Of a stretch of 64,000 nt of DNA, positions 35,217-44,294 are shown piece by piece. Location of the stretch: assembly GCF_014636865.1 (NCBI RefSeq), contig NZ_BMER01000001.1:918718-982717 (forward strand), given 5' to 3'. A program made the translations under genes and the position numbers. The DNA comes from Parapedobacter pyrenivorans (GTDB taxonomy: Bacteria; Bacteroidota; Bacteroidia; Sphingobacteriales; Sphingobacteriaceae). Position 1 is the stretch's first letter; every line of letters begins with the position of its first letter. The notes below the pieces were generated by a model. It saw only the letters and a list, made by a program, of their open reading frames with translations. It did not search any database and was not told where the DNA came from.

Positions 35217-36587
35217 CTATTTAATATCATCAATAAATGGCTGGTATGCCGAGACATCCGCTCCGGATTGCAACCGGGAGAAATAGTCGGCAACGATATC
35301 GCCTTGCTGTTCTTTGTTGTAGCTTGACAGCGTTTTTCCGGCGGCCCTGGCATCGATAAGCGACTGATCGTTGGTTTTACCGGCGTCGGCATAGTCGTAT
35401 CCTTCATCGACTTGCGCCCAAATCGCTTTTGGTGCATAGGTCCAGCCTGTGGTTTGATATTGCCACACATGGGTAAGCTCGTGAATGAGCCACCGTGTAC
35501 TTCGCACCTCATCGGGAAAATAGATCGTATTGCCAATGGTCCGTGCATACCCGCCAACCGATCCAATTTTAGAACGCTCCTCGATCGTTACTTTGCTATA
35601 ATTAATCGCATTTTTAAACACCCGTTTTGCTTGCCTTATTTCATATTCTGTCAAATCACGGCTGTTGTTCCTGTTCAAGTCCGATTTGGATTTGGTGGTA
35701 TGGCTATAGAATGCGGAATATGTTGTCAATGTTTGTTGGCTGTAGAGGTATTCTGCATGAATATCGTAAATGGCTTTTGCTAGTTTCTCTGCATTGGTTA
35801 ATCCTGCGTCAGTCAATGCCTGGGTAATTTCGGCAAGTTGGGCATTCCTATGATGGTTGGCTGCAAACCAAGCCGCATCACCCGACGTAGACTTGACCTC
35901 ACTTATTTTCCCGTCGGCAATCAACCCTGCCAAGGCGTCGTGCAGTTCCTGCGCTTGCGCCGAATATCCGGCAACAGAAGACGACCCTCCGTCCATGAAG
36001 CCACCGGAAAAAACCGCATCACTCTTTTCTTTATAGTAGGCTTTGACGTCGCGCTGTATGGGCATCATCCCATTGCCCCGCTGCTGTACGACATGTGTCA
36101 GTTCATGTGCCATCAGCCGCCTGCCTTCCGCTGATTGCGGCTGGTATTGGCCATTGTTGAAAACAATATCGTTTCCGAGGGTATAGGCATGTGCGTGAAT
36201 CTGATGGGCGGACCGTGCTGCGGCGTCATCCGTATGAATGCGTACGGCGGAGAAATCCGCCTTGAACCGAGGTTCGAAAAAGTTACGTTCTTCGGATGAC
36301 AGCGGTTTGCCACACCCACCTAGCGTCGAAACGTAGTGTTCGAAATCTTCATTGATCCCTGGAGCCGAGGACTGTGCTGGTTGGCGCTGCACGTGCCGTT
36401 CCTCTTCTTCGCATTGCTGGCATTTGCGTTGAATGGTAGCACGCATGATACGATCTGCCACTTGATCGGCTTCCTGCTCATATCGGTCGCCGGGGGCATT
36501 GACCTCAAGTTTGGGCTGGAAGAAAGGCCTATTTACCCGTTTAGGGTGGCCTGCAACGCTTTTATCGATATAATTACCTGTACGCAT
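35217..36587 (-). CDS. eCIS cargo: DUF4157 protein with a second HELTH metalloprotease-like domain
   Basis: 456 residues. Leader FFQPKLEVN at 22-30, YEQEAD at 36-41, QRKCQQC (Cys56/59), DUF4157 core with HELTH at 161-165. The C-terminal half has another zinc motif, HELTH at 369-373, followed 53 residues later by KEQQGD (Glu426), a good candidate for the third zinc ligand of a gluzincin. So the tail could be an active metallopeptidase or a duplicated, diverged DUF4157-like fold. The predicted payload is proteolytic, but no target can be named. It is followed 9 bases later by the small membrane protein. Confidence 0.85.
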   Translation of the reverse strand: MRTGNYIDKSVAGHPKRVNRPFFQPKLEVNAPGDRYEQEADQVADRIMRATIQRKCQQCEEEERHVQRQPAQSSAPGINEDFEHYVSTLGGCGKPLSSEERNFFEPRFKADFSAVRIHTDDAAARSAHQIHAHAYTLGNDIVFNNGQYQPQSAEGRRLMAHELTHVVQQRGNGMMPIQRDVKAYYKEKSDAVFSGGFMDGGSSSVAGYSAQAQELHDALAGLIADGKISEVKSTSGDAAWFAANHHRNAQLAEITQALTDAGLTNAEKLAKAIYDIHAEYLYSQQTLTTYSAFYSHTTKSKSDLNRNNSRDLTEYEIRQAKRVFKNAINYSKVTIEERSKIGSVGGYARTIGNTIYFPDEVRSTRWLIHELTHVWQYQTTGWTYAPKAIWAQVDEGYDYADAGKTNDQSLIDARAAGKTLSSYNKEQQGDIVADYFSRLQSGADVSAYQPFIDDIK

Positions 36588-36611
36588 GGCGTTTATTTTT
36601 TTGCTTTGATG

Positions 36612-37499
36612 TCAAGGACCTGTCCAACTGAACGAAGTACTATTGAACCAATAATCCCGAATCCTCACTGTGCCCGATACCCGTTGGTTCCATGTGGCTT
36701 CCATCTGAAAGGGTTGAGCTCCCCTGCAAGATTGCATAACCAGACCATCGGTGTCCGAGACGCTCCCATGTCCGGGAATAAACGCGCCGAGCCCGGCGTG
36801 CCAATCGTAGGGGTCGTACCATCGATGTGCGACCGACCCGCTGATATTGACGATGTCCTCAATTCGATCCAAGGTGAAGTTACCCGTCGAGCGTATGGTG
36901 CTTGTGCCGCTCGCATAGTACAATTCTGTGGTTACACCTCCAGTTAGCTGGGCATCCCAGTAGTCGTCAAAACTGCGGGCATCTCCATGGTGTATCGTAT
37001 CTGCAATATCCGCTAAGCTATTTTCGAATCGCTCCTGATTCTTTCGTTCTGCATCGGTGACTTCCGAAAAGCCGCGCAACCACTCCACGCCTAACGTCCG
37101 GGTTCCCCCGGCCCCTGAAAGAAAATAATCCAGGTTGTCTGCAGCAACATCCGCATCCTCCGCTCTCGCCGATTCGATCATTGACCGATAATTTTGCTCG
37201 ATTTCATCCAGGCGTTCGGACGGAGGGCAGGTTACCGTTTCTTCATTGAGCCCCTCCTGTGTACTTTCTCCGTCTCTTGACCTGAAAATCGTTTGGGGTT
37301 CCGGGCTAAGTGCCGGTGAAAAAAAGTCGATGCCGCTTTGCGGTGCAGGCTCCGCCATCCGCATGATTCGCGCTGCTGTTGCATCGGCTTCTTGCTCATA
37401 CCGATCGCTGGGATCATTTACGGCCAGCTTGGGCTGGAAAAACGTCCCGTTGTTCGTTTCTCGTGCCTTTTTTTCCGAAGCGACCTTTGAAGAAAACAT
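36612..37499 (-). CDS. eCIS cargo candidate with leader only, unknown C-terminal domain
   Basis: 295 residues. The leader is intact (FFQPKLAVN 20-28, YEQEAD 34-39, AARIMRM), and a FFSPALSP segment parallels the FFSPRP of the other cargoes. The QRKCxxC motif and the whole DUF4157 core with HELTHV are missing. Residues about 85-180 are helical and acidic; the last 100 residues are beta-rich with an aromatic, glycine-rich composition (HRWYDPYDWHAGLGAF, WFNSTSFSWTGP). No catalytic motif was recognised. It is the first of the four leader genes, right behind the lysin. Confidence 0.75.
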   Translation of the reverse strand: MFSSKVASEKKARETNNGTFFQPKLAVNDPSDRYEQEADATAARIMRMAEPAPQSGIDFFSPALSPEPQTIFRSRDGESTQEGLNEETVTCPPSERLDEIEQNYRSMIESARAEDADVAADNLDYFLSGAGGTRTLGVEWLRGFSEVTDAERKNQERFENSLADIADTIHHGDARSFDDYWDAQLTGGVTTELYYASGTSTIRSTGNFTLDRIEDIVNISGSVAHRWYDPYDWHAGLGAFIPGHGSVSDTDGLVMQSCRGAQPFQMEATWNQRVSGTVRIRDYWFNSTSFSWTGP

Positions 37500-37514
37500 A
37501 GTCTCTAATTAAAA

Positions 37515-39131
37515 TCAACCAACCCTCGCAAAGCCCAACAACTTATCCATCCGGGTCTTTACATAGGAAAATCCGGCTACGTTAGCCGCCTTATTGCCTT
37601 CGATGGTGTAAAGGAATCCGTCATTGCAATGGTGGACGATTCCGATATGTCCATTGCCAGAAGCCAGCGACGTGCGCCACCAGCAAACAACATCTCCCGG
37701 CTTAGGCTGCTTTTCCGATTCGCCCGTGAAACTCCAGCCCTTGCTTTTCAGCTGGTTGAATACATTGCGTGCGCCTGCCGAGTAGTTAAACGGCATATCG
37801 CGGCGGTCGCCACCCACGGCTTGGAGAAAACACCAGCTTACAAAAGCGGCGCACCAAGGGTGTCCGTCTGGTAAACCTGCAGGCTCCATGTATTTCCTGA
37901 CCCATGGTCCCTTGTTGTTTCCACCGACCTCGCCTGCTCCGGCTTTCAGCTCAGCAATGGCTACCCGGAGCGCGGCTCTTCCCAACAGGCTCTCGCCATG
38001 TTCCGTAGGTGGTAGCTTGTCATACGCAATTACCCCGGAAGTCACCCGGGGGCGTGGATTTTCAAAGGCCCACCAAGTTAATTGCCCTACGACACCATCT
38101 ACGGTCAACGGTTGTTGATGCTTATCTAAGTGTGACCCTTGAAAATCCTTGACTGCTTGTTCGGTCTTGGCATCGAAAATCCCGTTTACGGGCAATGCAT
38201 AATCCAACTCGTTTAGGATGGATTGCAGCTCGCGGACCAGCTCACCTGTATTTCCTTTTTTTATCAGGCCCCGTGGCATATCGACCATTGCTTCATCCCG
38301 AGCTGTCGCGGCATACCGCTGATAGGCCTCTCTTAACTTGCTATCGTACTGATTCGCTGCATATTCCGGCCCGTTATAGCGCTTGGCGAATTCCGTCCAT
38401 TGTTTATCCCGAAGGTAGCCCACTAGGTTGTTTTTAGCCAGGAACGTACCGAATGCCTCCAATTGTTTCCCCTCGCTTAATTGCATATCGCCCACAAATT
38501 CGACAACCGTATCATACCCCAACGTTTCATAGTGATAACCCATGATCTGGAATAACCCCCAGGATGCGGAAGCATAGGCCGCAGCCGCAACTTTGCTATT
38601 ATTGGGAATCAAGCTAATCGCTTTGTTCAACCGTTCATATTCGGCAGCTCCTCCTTTATAGTACGTTTTTGTCCATTTTTTGTACAGGATATCGGAATTT
38701 CCCGAAACGTGTGCGGTAGGATCCACGCCCCGCCTCTCCAGTTCTTTCCAGAACACATGCCCCTCAAACAGGATCTTGGGATTGCCGTCCGCATTGAAAC
38801 CTCTACCTCGGCTTTCTACTTCATTGACGGCCTTGATGGTGGCTATGTCGACGCCAAGTGAATTGGCCAACGTGCTGATGTCCGACTCCTTCAGGTACTT
38901 TTCTTCCATCTTGCTCATATCGATGGGGACACCATTGATGAGTTTTGTCCATGTTTTGGTATAGACAATGCCATCACTCACTAAGCCATGCTTTGTCTGG
39001 AATGCGCGGACTGCCTGTTCAGTCGACTCGTCAAATATGCCGTTGATGGCCAATTCATGTCCGTACTCGTTGAGTAGCTCCTGGAGCAGTTCAACGGCAT
39101 CCCCTCGGCTGTTAATTTTTAACAATTTCAT
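37515..39131 (-). CDS. Four-domain peptidoglycan hydrolase: PGB, N-acetylmuramidase, PGB, CHAP
   Basis: 538 residues. PG_binding_1 at about 5-65 (GIFDESTEQAVRAFQ), a DUF3380-type N-acetylmuramidase at about 78-275 (NEVESRGRGF with Glu104/Glu106, ASWGLFQIMG), a second PG_binding_1 at about 295-365 (GIFDAKTEQAVKDFQ) and a CHAP/NlpC-like amidase at about 385-538 with Cys427 in WCAAF and His495 in GHIGIV. It would cut both the glycan and the peptide of the wall. There is no signal peptide and no cargo leader, which argues for a role in particle release by lysis or in piercing the producer wall, though delivery cannot be excluded. It sits between the tape measure (19-base gap) and the first cargo gene. 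Confidence 0.92.
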   Translation of the reverse strand: MKLLKINSRGDAVELLQELLNEYGHELAINGIFDESTEQAVRAFQTKHGLVSDGIVYTKTWTKLINGVPIDMSKMEEKYLKESDISTLANSLGVDIATIKAVNEVESRGRGFNADGNPKILFEGHVFWKELERRGVDPTAHVSGNSDILYKKWTKTYYKGGAAEYERLNKAISLIPNNSKVAAAAYASASWGLFQIMGYHYETLGYDTVVEFVGDMQLSEGKQLEAFGTFLAKNNLVGYLRDKQWTEFAKRYNGPEYAANQYDSKLREAYQRYAATARDEAMVDMPRGLIKKGNTGELVRELQSILNELDYALPVNGIFDAKTEQAVKDFQGSHLDKHQQPLTVDGVVGQLTWWAFENPRPRVTSGVIAYDKLPPTEHGESLLGRAALRVAIAELKAGAGEVGGNNKGPWVRKYMEPAGLPDGHPWCAAFVSWCFLQAVGGDRRDMPFNYSAGARNVFNQLKSKGWSFTGESEKQPKPGDVVCWWRTSLASGNGHIGIVHHCNDGFLYTIEGNKAANVAGFSYVKTRMDKLLGFARVG

Positions 39132-39150
39132 AGCTCATCGTTTTAGTTTA

Positions 39151-40644
39151 TCATGTCCATTCGACATGCAACATGCCATCCATCCAAGGAAGCTTGATGA
39201 CCCCGATGGACCATGGAAGGCTCGCCAGCAGCACATCGACGCCCTGAGAGCCGACTTGTAGCAACCAACCATCTGCCCGTAACGTCAACTTACCGTCGCG
39301 TTGCAAAAAAGTTTCCCGGAGTCCCGCTACGGTAGTATTGCGTAGGACACTCCAATGCGTAATGATAGCATCCAATACTTCTTCGCATTCTTGACGAATC
39401 TGCGACGTATATTCCAGTAGTGTTGGATCTACGAACGATGTCGGTTGTAAACCGACAAGTAGCTTGTTCAGTGGCAATTCGTGTTCCTCTACAAGTGGCT
39501 CCTCATAAATGAGCTGTTGGAGCAGCACCGTTGCTTTGCCCCTGGCCTCCAGTGTTAATTGCCCATCTTGATTCATGAGATCCGTGCGCTGTAACAACGG
39601 AGCGATAAATGGATAGGCGAGGATGAGGCCTGCATTCGTAACATAGTACGTATCAATTACATGATCGGGTTGCCTATTTGCTGTCGCATTTGGCTCCCTG
39701 CGCGCCAGGCTATCGGGTATTGGTCTTATTTGCTTGACCGGTGCCGCCGGTGGCTCATCGTGTTCGACACCACCTTGCTGTCGGATGATCGCAGCCCATT
39801 CGGGGAAATCTCTTGAAAGCAATGGCAGCAAAGCGGTGATGAAATCAGGAACCAAGAACTGCGGACGCACTTGGCTTTTTGCCGTTGTCAGGAGTTGAGC
39901 AATTTGCTGAACGATATCTGTACGCTGGATGGTATCGATCTTTGGCCATACCATCTCGGTCAGCGCAATGGCAAACGATACGTTGGTCGCGGATGGCCGG
40001 CAGTAAGCCGCACAATAGGCGCTAACAACAGCCGTTGGCCACACCGCCGATTCCACCCCGGCCTCTTTCAAAAACGACACGTATGCCCAGCCCTCCGGCG
40101 GAATATGGCGCACTGAAAGTGCTTCTGCCAACCGAATGATAAATTCAGCTGAACAATAATAAAAGAGGCGCTTCAACACATCGTCAGCCGTCTGCAGTGC
40201 CGCGGTCAGCTTATCCAAAAACATTTCGTCCAGTACCAGCCGGCGTTCGTAGTCTGCCGGAACTTCCCGCCGGCTATCCCATGGGTATCTGCCTGTTTGT
40301 AGAAACTGGATAAATTCCACATTCCGTTGGCTAGCCAATTGCTTGTCGTCTTTTGGCGAGCCCCTGTGTCGCTGCAGCTCTTCCTTTATCCTGTTGAACA
40401 CCGTTGCCACGAGCTCGTCTTCCCAACTGGCTTCGTGCAGTATACCGCAGTCTATTGATACGATCGGGATCGTCAATCCATCGGGCAGCTCCGCTTCGAA
40501 TTCGCCAAATACCTGATCCAATCCCGGTAGGATCCGTTGATAATGGACAGCGGCCAGTCGCTCCTGAATGCCCGGCTTTTGCCCTGGCCGCTCAAATGCG
40601 ACTTCCAGCGACTGCTGATGGATGATATGGCGGAGCTGTTGCAT
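39151..40644 (-). CDS. eCIS tape measure protein (CIS_TMP family)
   Basis: 497 residues. The N-terminal pattern HIIHQQSLEVAFERPG...IQERLAAVHYQRILPGLDQVF is characteristic of the contractile injection system tape measure family (Afp14-like). The middle has helical repeats, and the C-terminal half contains NAGLILAYPFIAPLLQRTDL, the strongest family signature. The protein is thought to set the length of the tube and sheath. It follows the large fibre-slot protein after 5 bases and is the last particle gene before the lysin and cargo. Confidence 0.88.
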   Translation of the reverse strand: MQQLRHIIHQQSLEVAFERPGQKPGIQERLAAVHYQRILPGLDQVFGEFEAELPDGLTIPIVSIDCGILHEASWEDELVATVFNRIKEELQRHRGSPKDDKQLASQRNVEFIQFLQTGRYPWDSRREVPADYERRLVLDEMFLDKLTAALQTADDVLKRLFYYCSAEFIIRLAEALSVRHIPPEGWAYVSFLKEAGVESAVWPTAVVSAYCAAYCRPSATNVSFAIALTEMVWPKIDTIQRTDIVQQIAQLLTTAKSQVRPQFLVPDFITALLPLLSRDFPEWAAIIRQQGGVEHDEPPAAPVKQIRPIPDSLARREPNATANRQPDHVIDTYYVTNAGLILAYPFIAPLLQRTDLMNQDGQLTLEARGKATVLLQQLIYEEPLVEEHELPLNKLLVGLQPTSFVDPTLLEYTSQIRQECEEVLDAIITHWSVLRNTTVAGLRETFLQRDGKLTLRADGWLLQVGSQGVDVLLASLPWSIGVIKLPWMDGMLHVEWT

Positions 40645-40649
40645 GGCCG

Positions 40650-43600
40650 CTATTCCACAATGATTTTCCCCTTGCTTGCTTCTAGCTGTTTACGCAACGC
40701 CGTGATGGATTGGGTAAATGTTTTCACCGCACTACCGGAACCATCACCAAATTCAATCTGGTGGGTGATCACCAGCTCCTTGAGCTGATCAAACTCCTTG
40801 AGTGGGATACTGGCTGTTGCTTTGGCCGCCTTCCCATTGACGGTCCATTTCGATGTTCCGCCGTCTGATAGTGCCTTCAGCGCAATGTTGACGGCCGTGA
40901 CCGCACCACGCCTTGTCAGCACCGTGCTGCTATCCGGCACACCGATTACCATTTCGAAGGCTGCTGTACCCAACGTCACCGTTAGCACCGCCAATATTAC
41001 CTCATCGCCATTGGGATAATGGTAGGCGATGATGGCGCTTTTCATTCCTTCCTTCATCAATTGCGCCGCAGGAATAACCAATGCACCATCCTTCACCACG
41101 ACCCCTTTCGGCGCGGCTACCAGGTTGATGACACCGGAAGTTTTCACCGGAATAGTCACCGACGCAGCGTCCGAACCTATCGTACGGGTATGATCTTCCC
41201 GTATAAAGGTACGGGTACGCTCGGCGGCCCCGCAAATGCTCTCACGTATCGCGTAGGTAATGGCCGACTTGGGGTTGTTGGGTGTCAGTAATTGCGTTAC
41301 TTCCGATTGATCCGCCGCAATCGGCTTACCGTCCATAAGCCACTGCGTACTGCCTGTGTCGGCGTTGGGCGCGATGGATTTCAGTGTGACATTCCAATTG
41401 CCTTCACGCTCGGAATACGTTGCCGCCGAAATTCCAAAATCTGCGTCTGCTTTCTCCTGTACCACAAATTGTGTCGCAGCTACTGCCCCGGATTCTAGTA
41501 TATAAGCCACCTTAAACGTGCCTGCACCCAACCGAGCCGGAACAATCTTTGGTTCACTTTCTTTATCATTTATGGTTAATTTTCCGCCTTCCGGATTGGT
41601 TTTTATTGGATATTCCTTTTTATCGGCAATGCAGAAAACAGTAGGTTCAATGGATACTGTGGGTAAATGCTCGTCAGGTTTGCCTGGTTCCGATGGCTCA
41701 TCCGGTGATGTAGGGAAAACATAGGCGATAGGTGGGCAGTCGCTTTTGCACACATAGGGCACATAGAAATCGGCGATGACCACTCCGTTGGGCAGTTGGC
41801 TGACCTGCTTTTCTTCCTCTTCACGCTTTTTCAGTGCATCCAGGACCTTGGAGGCTGCAGTACCGAGGTTCAATTGTTCAATGAGACTAACTGCATCCGT
41901 ATATATTTTTCGGTTTGACCCCAGCAGCATGGTGTTTGCGGCTATGGCCTTTGTAGCCGCCGCCGTGGATTTAACAAGCTGGCTACCTTCGATCGGCTGT
42001 GCAACTAATCGCAGGTCCCTTTCGGGTATGATAGCCGAATACCGAGCTGCCGGAGGCTGATATACCAATACAAATGTTCCTCCCTTCGGCACCCCCGCCT
42101 TATGCTCAAGTCCCTTATGTTTCTCAAAGTATTTAGCGAAAGTGACCGCTTCTTGGTAACGATTGAGCCTTTCGTTGTACTCTTCCCTGATCGCATACAG
42201 TTCTTCATTGGCACAGTTAAACAATACATTGTTGTTTTTAGGGGCAAAATATTCTTTTAGCGCCTCGTTTTGCGAATTGGCTGATTCTTTGATGATGCTA
42301 TTGACCGTTGACTGATAATCCGCCCAGAGTGCATTATACGCATCCACCTTGAAATCAGGCAAATCATGCTCAAAAAGATACCCTAGAATCGCGTTGAGTT
42401 GCTGAAGGAACACCAGGAGCAAATCTGGTTTGGGCAGCACGTATTCGAACAACTTTCGATCAGTGACCAGGAACGCGTTGATATCCTTGGCTACGAAATC
42501 CATCAGTTTGATTTCCGTATCATCGGTATCCAAATCGACAACTCTGCCGATATAGTTTACTTTTTCACTTACGGGTTGGGTAGTCACTTTCTTTTTTGCG
42601 GCGACCTCCTTTTTGATCGACGATACTTTTTTAGAGAACGTGGGTAGGGAAGCTATTTTGCCCACATTGATGGTGTCCGCGACCAGTACATCGCCGATAA
42701 CGACATCCCGTTTTGGCCGTAGACTGCCCACGTAGGTCAAAATCTGCTCTACCCTGCATAGCAGTCCTGCAATCAGCACGTTATAATTCGACTCCAGGTC
42801 CTGAACGTTGCAAGTTACCTCATTACCATTGGTAATGTCTTTCAAATCAACCGCGCTTAATGCTACCACATCAAAAGGTAAATTGAATCTATCCCGCTCG
42901 GTTACGATTTCAGCCAATGCCGTGGAATAGCGCTTACCCACATGCCCTTCGATGCGGAACGCATTGAAACGCTCGATATCATAGAGTAGGACATTACCAG
43001 TTGTATTACGGATAGGGCTGATGGTGATTCCGGTGCCGCGAGCCATACGGCCGTTTCCTTGCTTGTTGCGTTGAAAATCCCACCATTGGTCGAGGCTTTC
43101 GCGCCGGTAATAAAAAGGGATACAACGGTCCGACAATGACTCCTTGCCGATGTAGCTGGGCGTAATCGCTACGAGTTGGTTCTTGGATGGCAATGTGCTA
43201 TCGAATTCCTCCACCATGTATTTCAGTCGCTGCAACAATTGCGTAACCTCCTCCTTGAGATGCCGTTGCCCATAAAGGTAATGGACGGGCACGAAATATT
43301 GCCGGTAATTATCCCAATGGCCGAACTGGGTACTCTCCGAAGCCAATCCGAGTAAGAGATGCAATGGGAAAGCTCCTTCATTGGCACGGCAGCCACCGAA
43401 AAAATCTTGTGCCTTGCCTGTAAACTCTCCAAATGCCTTTACCAGATCATCAATGAAGTCATAGAAATATTGGATGTAATGGAAATTGCCGTTCTGATAG
43501 CTATGCTTATCCCGGATTACTTTCAGATCCAGCTTCTCAAATGGGTTAGATTCGGGAAGTCCGAGGAGGTGCGCGTAGCGGTCCCAACACCTATTCAGGT

Positions 43601-44294
43601 TCTGCCCTAGCCTATCGAGTGTATCATTATCCACGATGTCATAAAAGGCCTGGAGCACTTGTTCACCATTTTCCAGGCGATCGCCCACGGGTACACCGTA
43701 CCGTTTCAGCAGTATGGTGTTGAATACGGATTCGACGCTCCCGTTGAGCAAATCTGAATGAACCAATAGCGGCTTCACCTCGAAATCCAGTCGTCCTCCT
43801 TTGTCGTTGCAATCATTCGTATCACAATTTTTCAATCTCACCTGCTTGGCTTCCAGCAATAGCACGACCACATATTCATATGCTTTTAATGTAGAAATCG
43901 GCGTTTTAGCTGTTACTTGCGAGTCGGGTGGTAAGAGTTCAAAAATACCTTCCACACCATAATAGGGCAACGACTCCGGTCCATCACCACATCCTGTAAT
44001 CAAGTTCAATCCGGTGGGAATGTCGGGAGAAATATAGCCGGTATAGTGGGTATACTCCTGCTGACAATGTTCGATAAGGTAGCCTTGCGATGTGATACCG
44101 TGACCGCCACTGATTACTATGCCTTCATCCGCAACCGTGATTTCCAATCCGCAAACGATGCCGTTTCCAATAAGCCGGACCCTCGATAAACGGCTCTGCC
44201 GATCCAAATAGTTTACGGTGTCGTTCAGGTGGTTATTGGTCAATACCTGATCGGCCTCAAAAATGGGATATGACTCAATCTTGTTCATGGTCAT
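40650..44294 (-). CDS. Large Bacteroidota-type eCIS protein in the fibre slot
   Basis: 1214 residues from ATG 44294, which overlaps the upstream stop (ATGA); ATG 44288 is two codons downstream. The first 60 residues (SYPIFEADQVLTNNHLN, RVRLIGNGIVCGLEI) form a motif I associate with large eCIS proteins of this phylum. A long, mostly helical middle follows (to about residue 830), then PEEP-like linkers (TSPDEPSEPGKPDEH) and three or four beta-rich, immunoglobulin-like segments to the end. It lies between the second wedge protein and the tape measure, where Afp13/Pvc13 tail fibres are encoded. A receptor-binding fibre or a baseplate arm is therefore likely, but there is no direct similarity I can name. 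Confidence 0.7.
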   Translation of the reverse strand: MTMNKIESYPIFEADQVLTNNHLNDTVNYLDRQSRLSRVRLIGNGIVCGLEITVADEGIVISGGHGITSQGYLIEHCQQEYTHYTGYISPDIPTGLNLITGCGDGPESLPYYGVEGIFELLPPDSQVTAKTPISTLKAYEYVVVLLLEAKQVRLKNCDTNDCNDKGGRLDFEVKPLLVHSDLLNGSVESVFNTILLKRYGVPVGDRLENGEQVLQAFYDIVDNDTLDRLGQNLNRCWDRYAHLLGLPESNPFEKLDLKVIRDKHSYQNGNFHYIQYFYDFIDDLVKAFGEFTGKAQDFFGGCRANEGAFPLHLLLGLASESTQFGHWDNYRQYFVPVHYLYGQRHLKEEVTQLLQRLKYMVEEFDSTLPSKNQLVAITPSYIGKESLSDRCIPFYYRRESLDQWWDFQRNKQGNGRMARGTGITISPIRNTTGNVLLYDIERFNAFRIEGHVGKRYSTALAEIVTERDRFNLPFDVVALSAVDLKDITNGNEVTCNVQDLESNYNVLIAGLLCRVEQILTYVGSLRPKRDVVIGDVLVADTINVGKIASLPTFSKKVSSIKKEVAAKKKVTTQPVSEKVNYIGRVVDLDTDDTEIKLMDFVAKDINAFLVTDRKLFEYVLPKPDLLLVFLQQLNAILGYLFEHDLPDFKVDAYNALWADYQSTVNSIIKESANSQNEALKEYFAPKNNNVLFNCANEELYAIREEYNERLNRYQEAVTFAKYFEKHKGLEHKAGVPKGGTFVLVYQPPAARYSAIIPERDLRLVAQPIEGSQLVKSTAAATKAIAANTMLLGSNRKIYTDAVSLIEQLNLGTAASKVLDALKKREEEEKQVSQLPNGVVIADFYVPYVCKSDCPPIAYVFPTSPDEPSEPGKPDEHLPTVSIEPTVFCIADKKEYPIKTNPEGGKLTINDKESEPKIVPARLGAGTFKVAYILESGAVAATQFVVQEKADADFGISAATYSEREGNWNVTLKSIAPNADTGSTQWLMDGKPIAADQSEVTQLLTPNNPKSAITYAIRESICGAAERTRTFIREDHTRTIGSDAASVTIPVKTSGVINLVAAPKGVVVKDGALVIPAAQLMKEGMKSAIIAYHYPNGDEVILAVLTVTLGTAAFEMVIGVPDSSTVLTRRGAVTAVNIALKALSDGGTSKWTVNGKAAKATASIPLKEFDQLKELVITHQIEFGDGSGSAVKTFTQSITALRKQLEASKGKIIVE

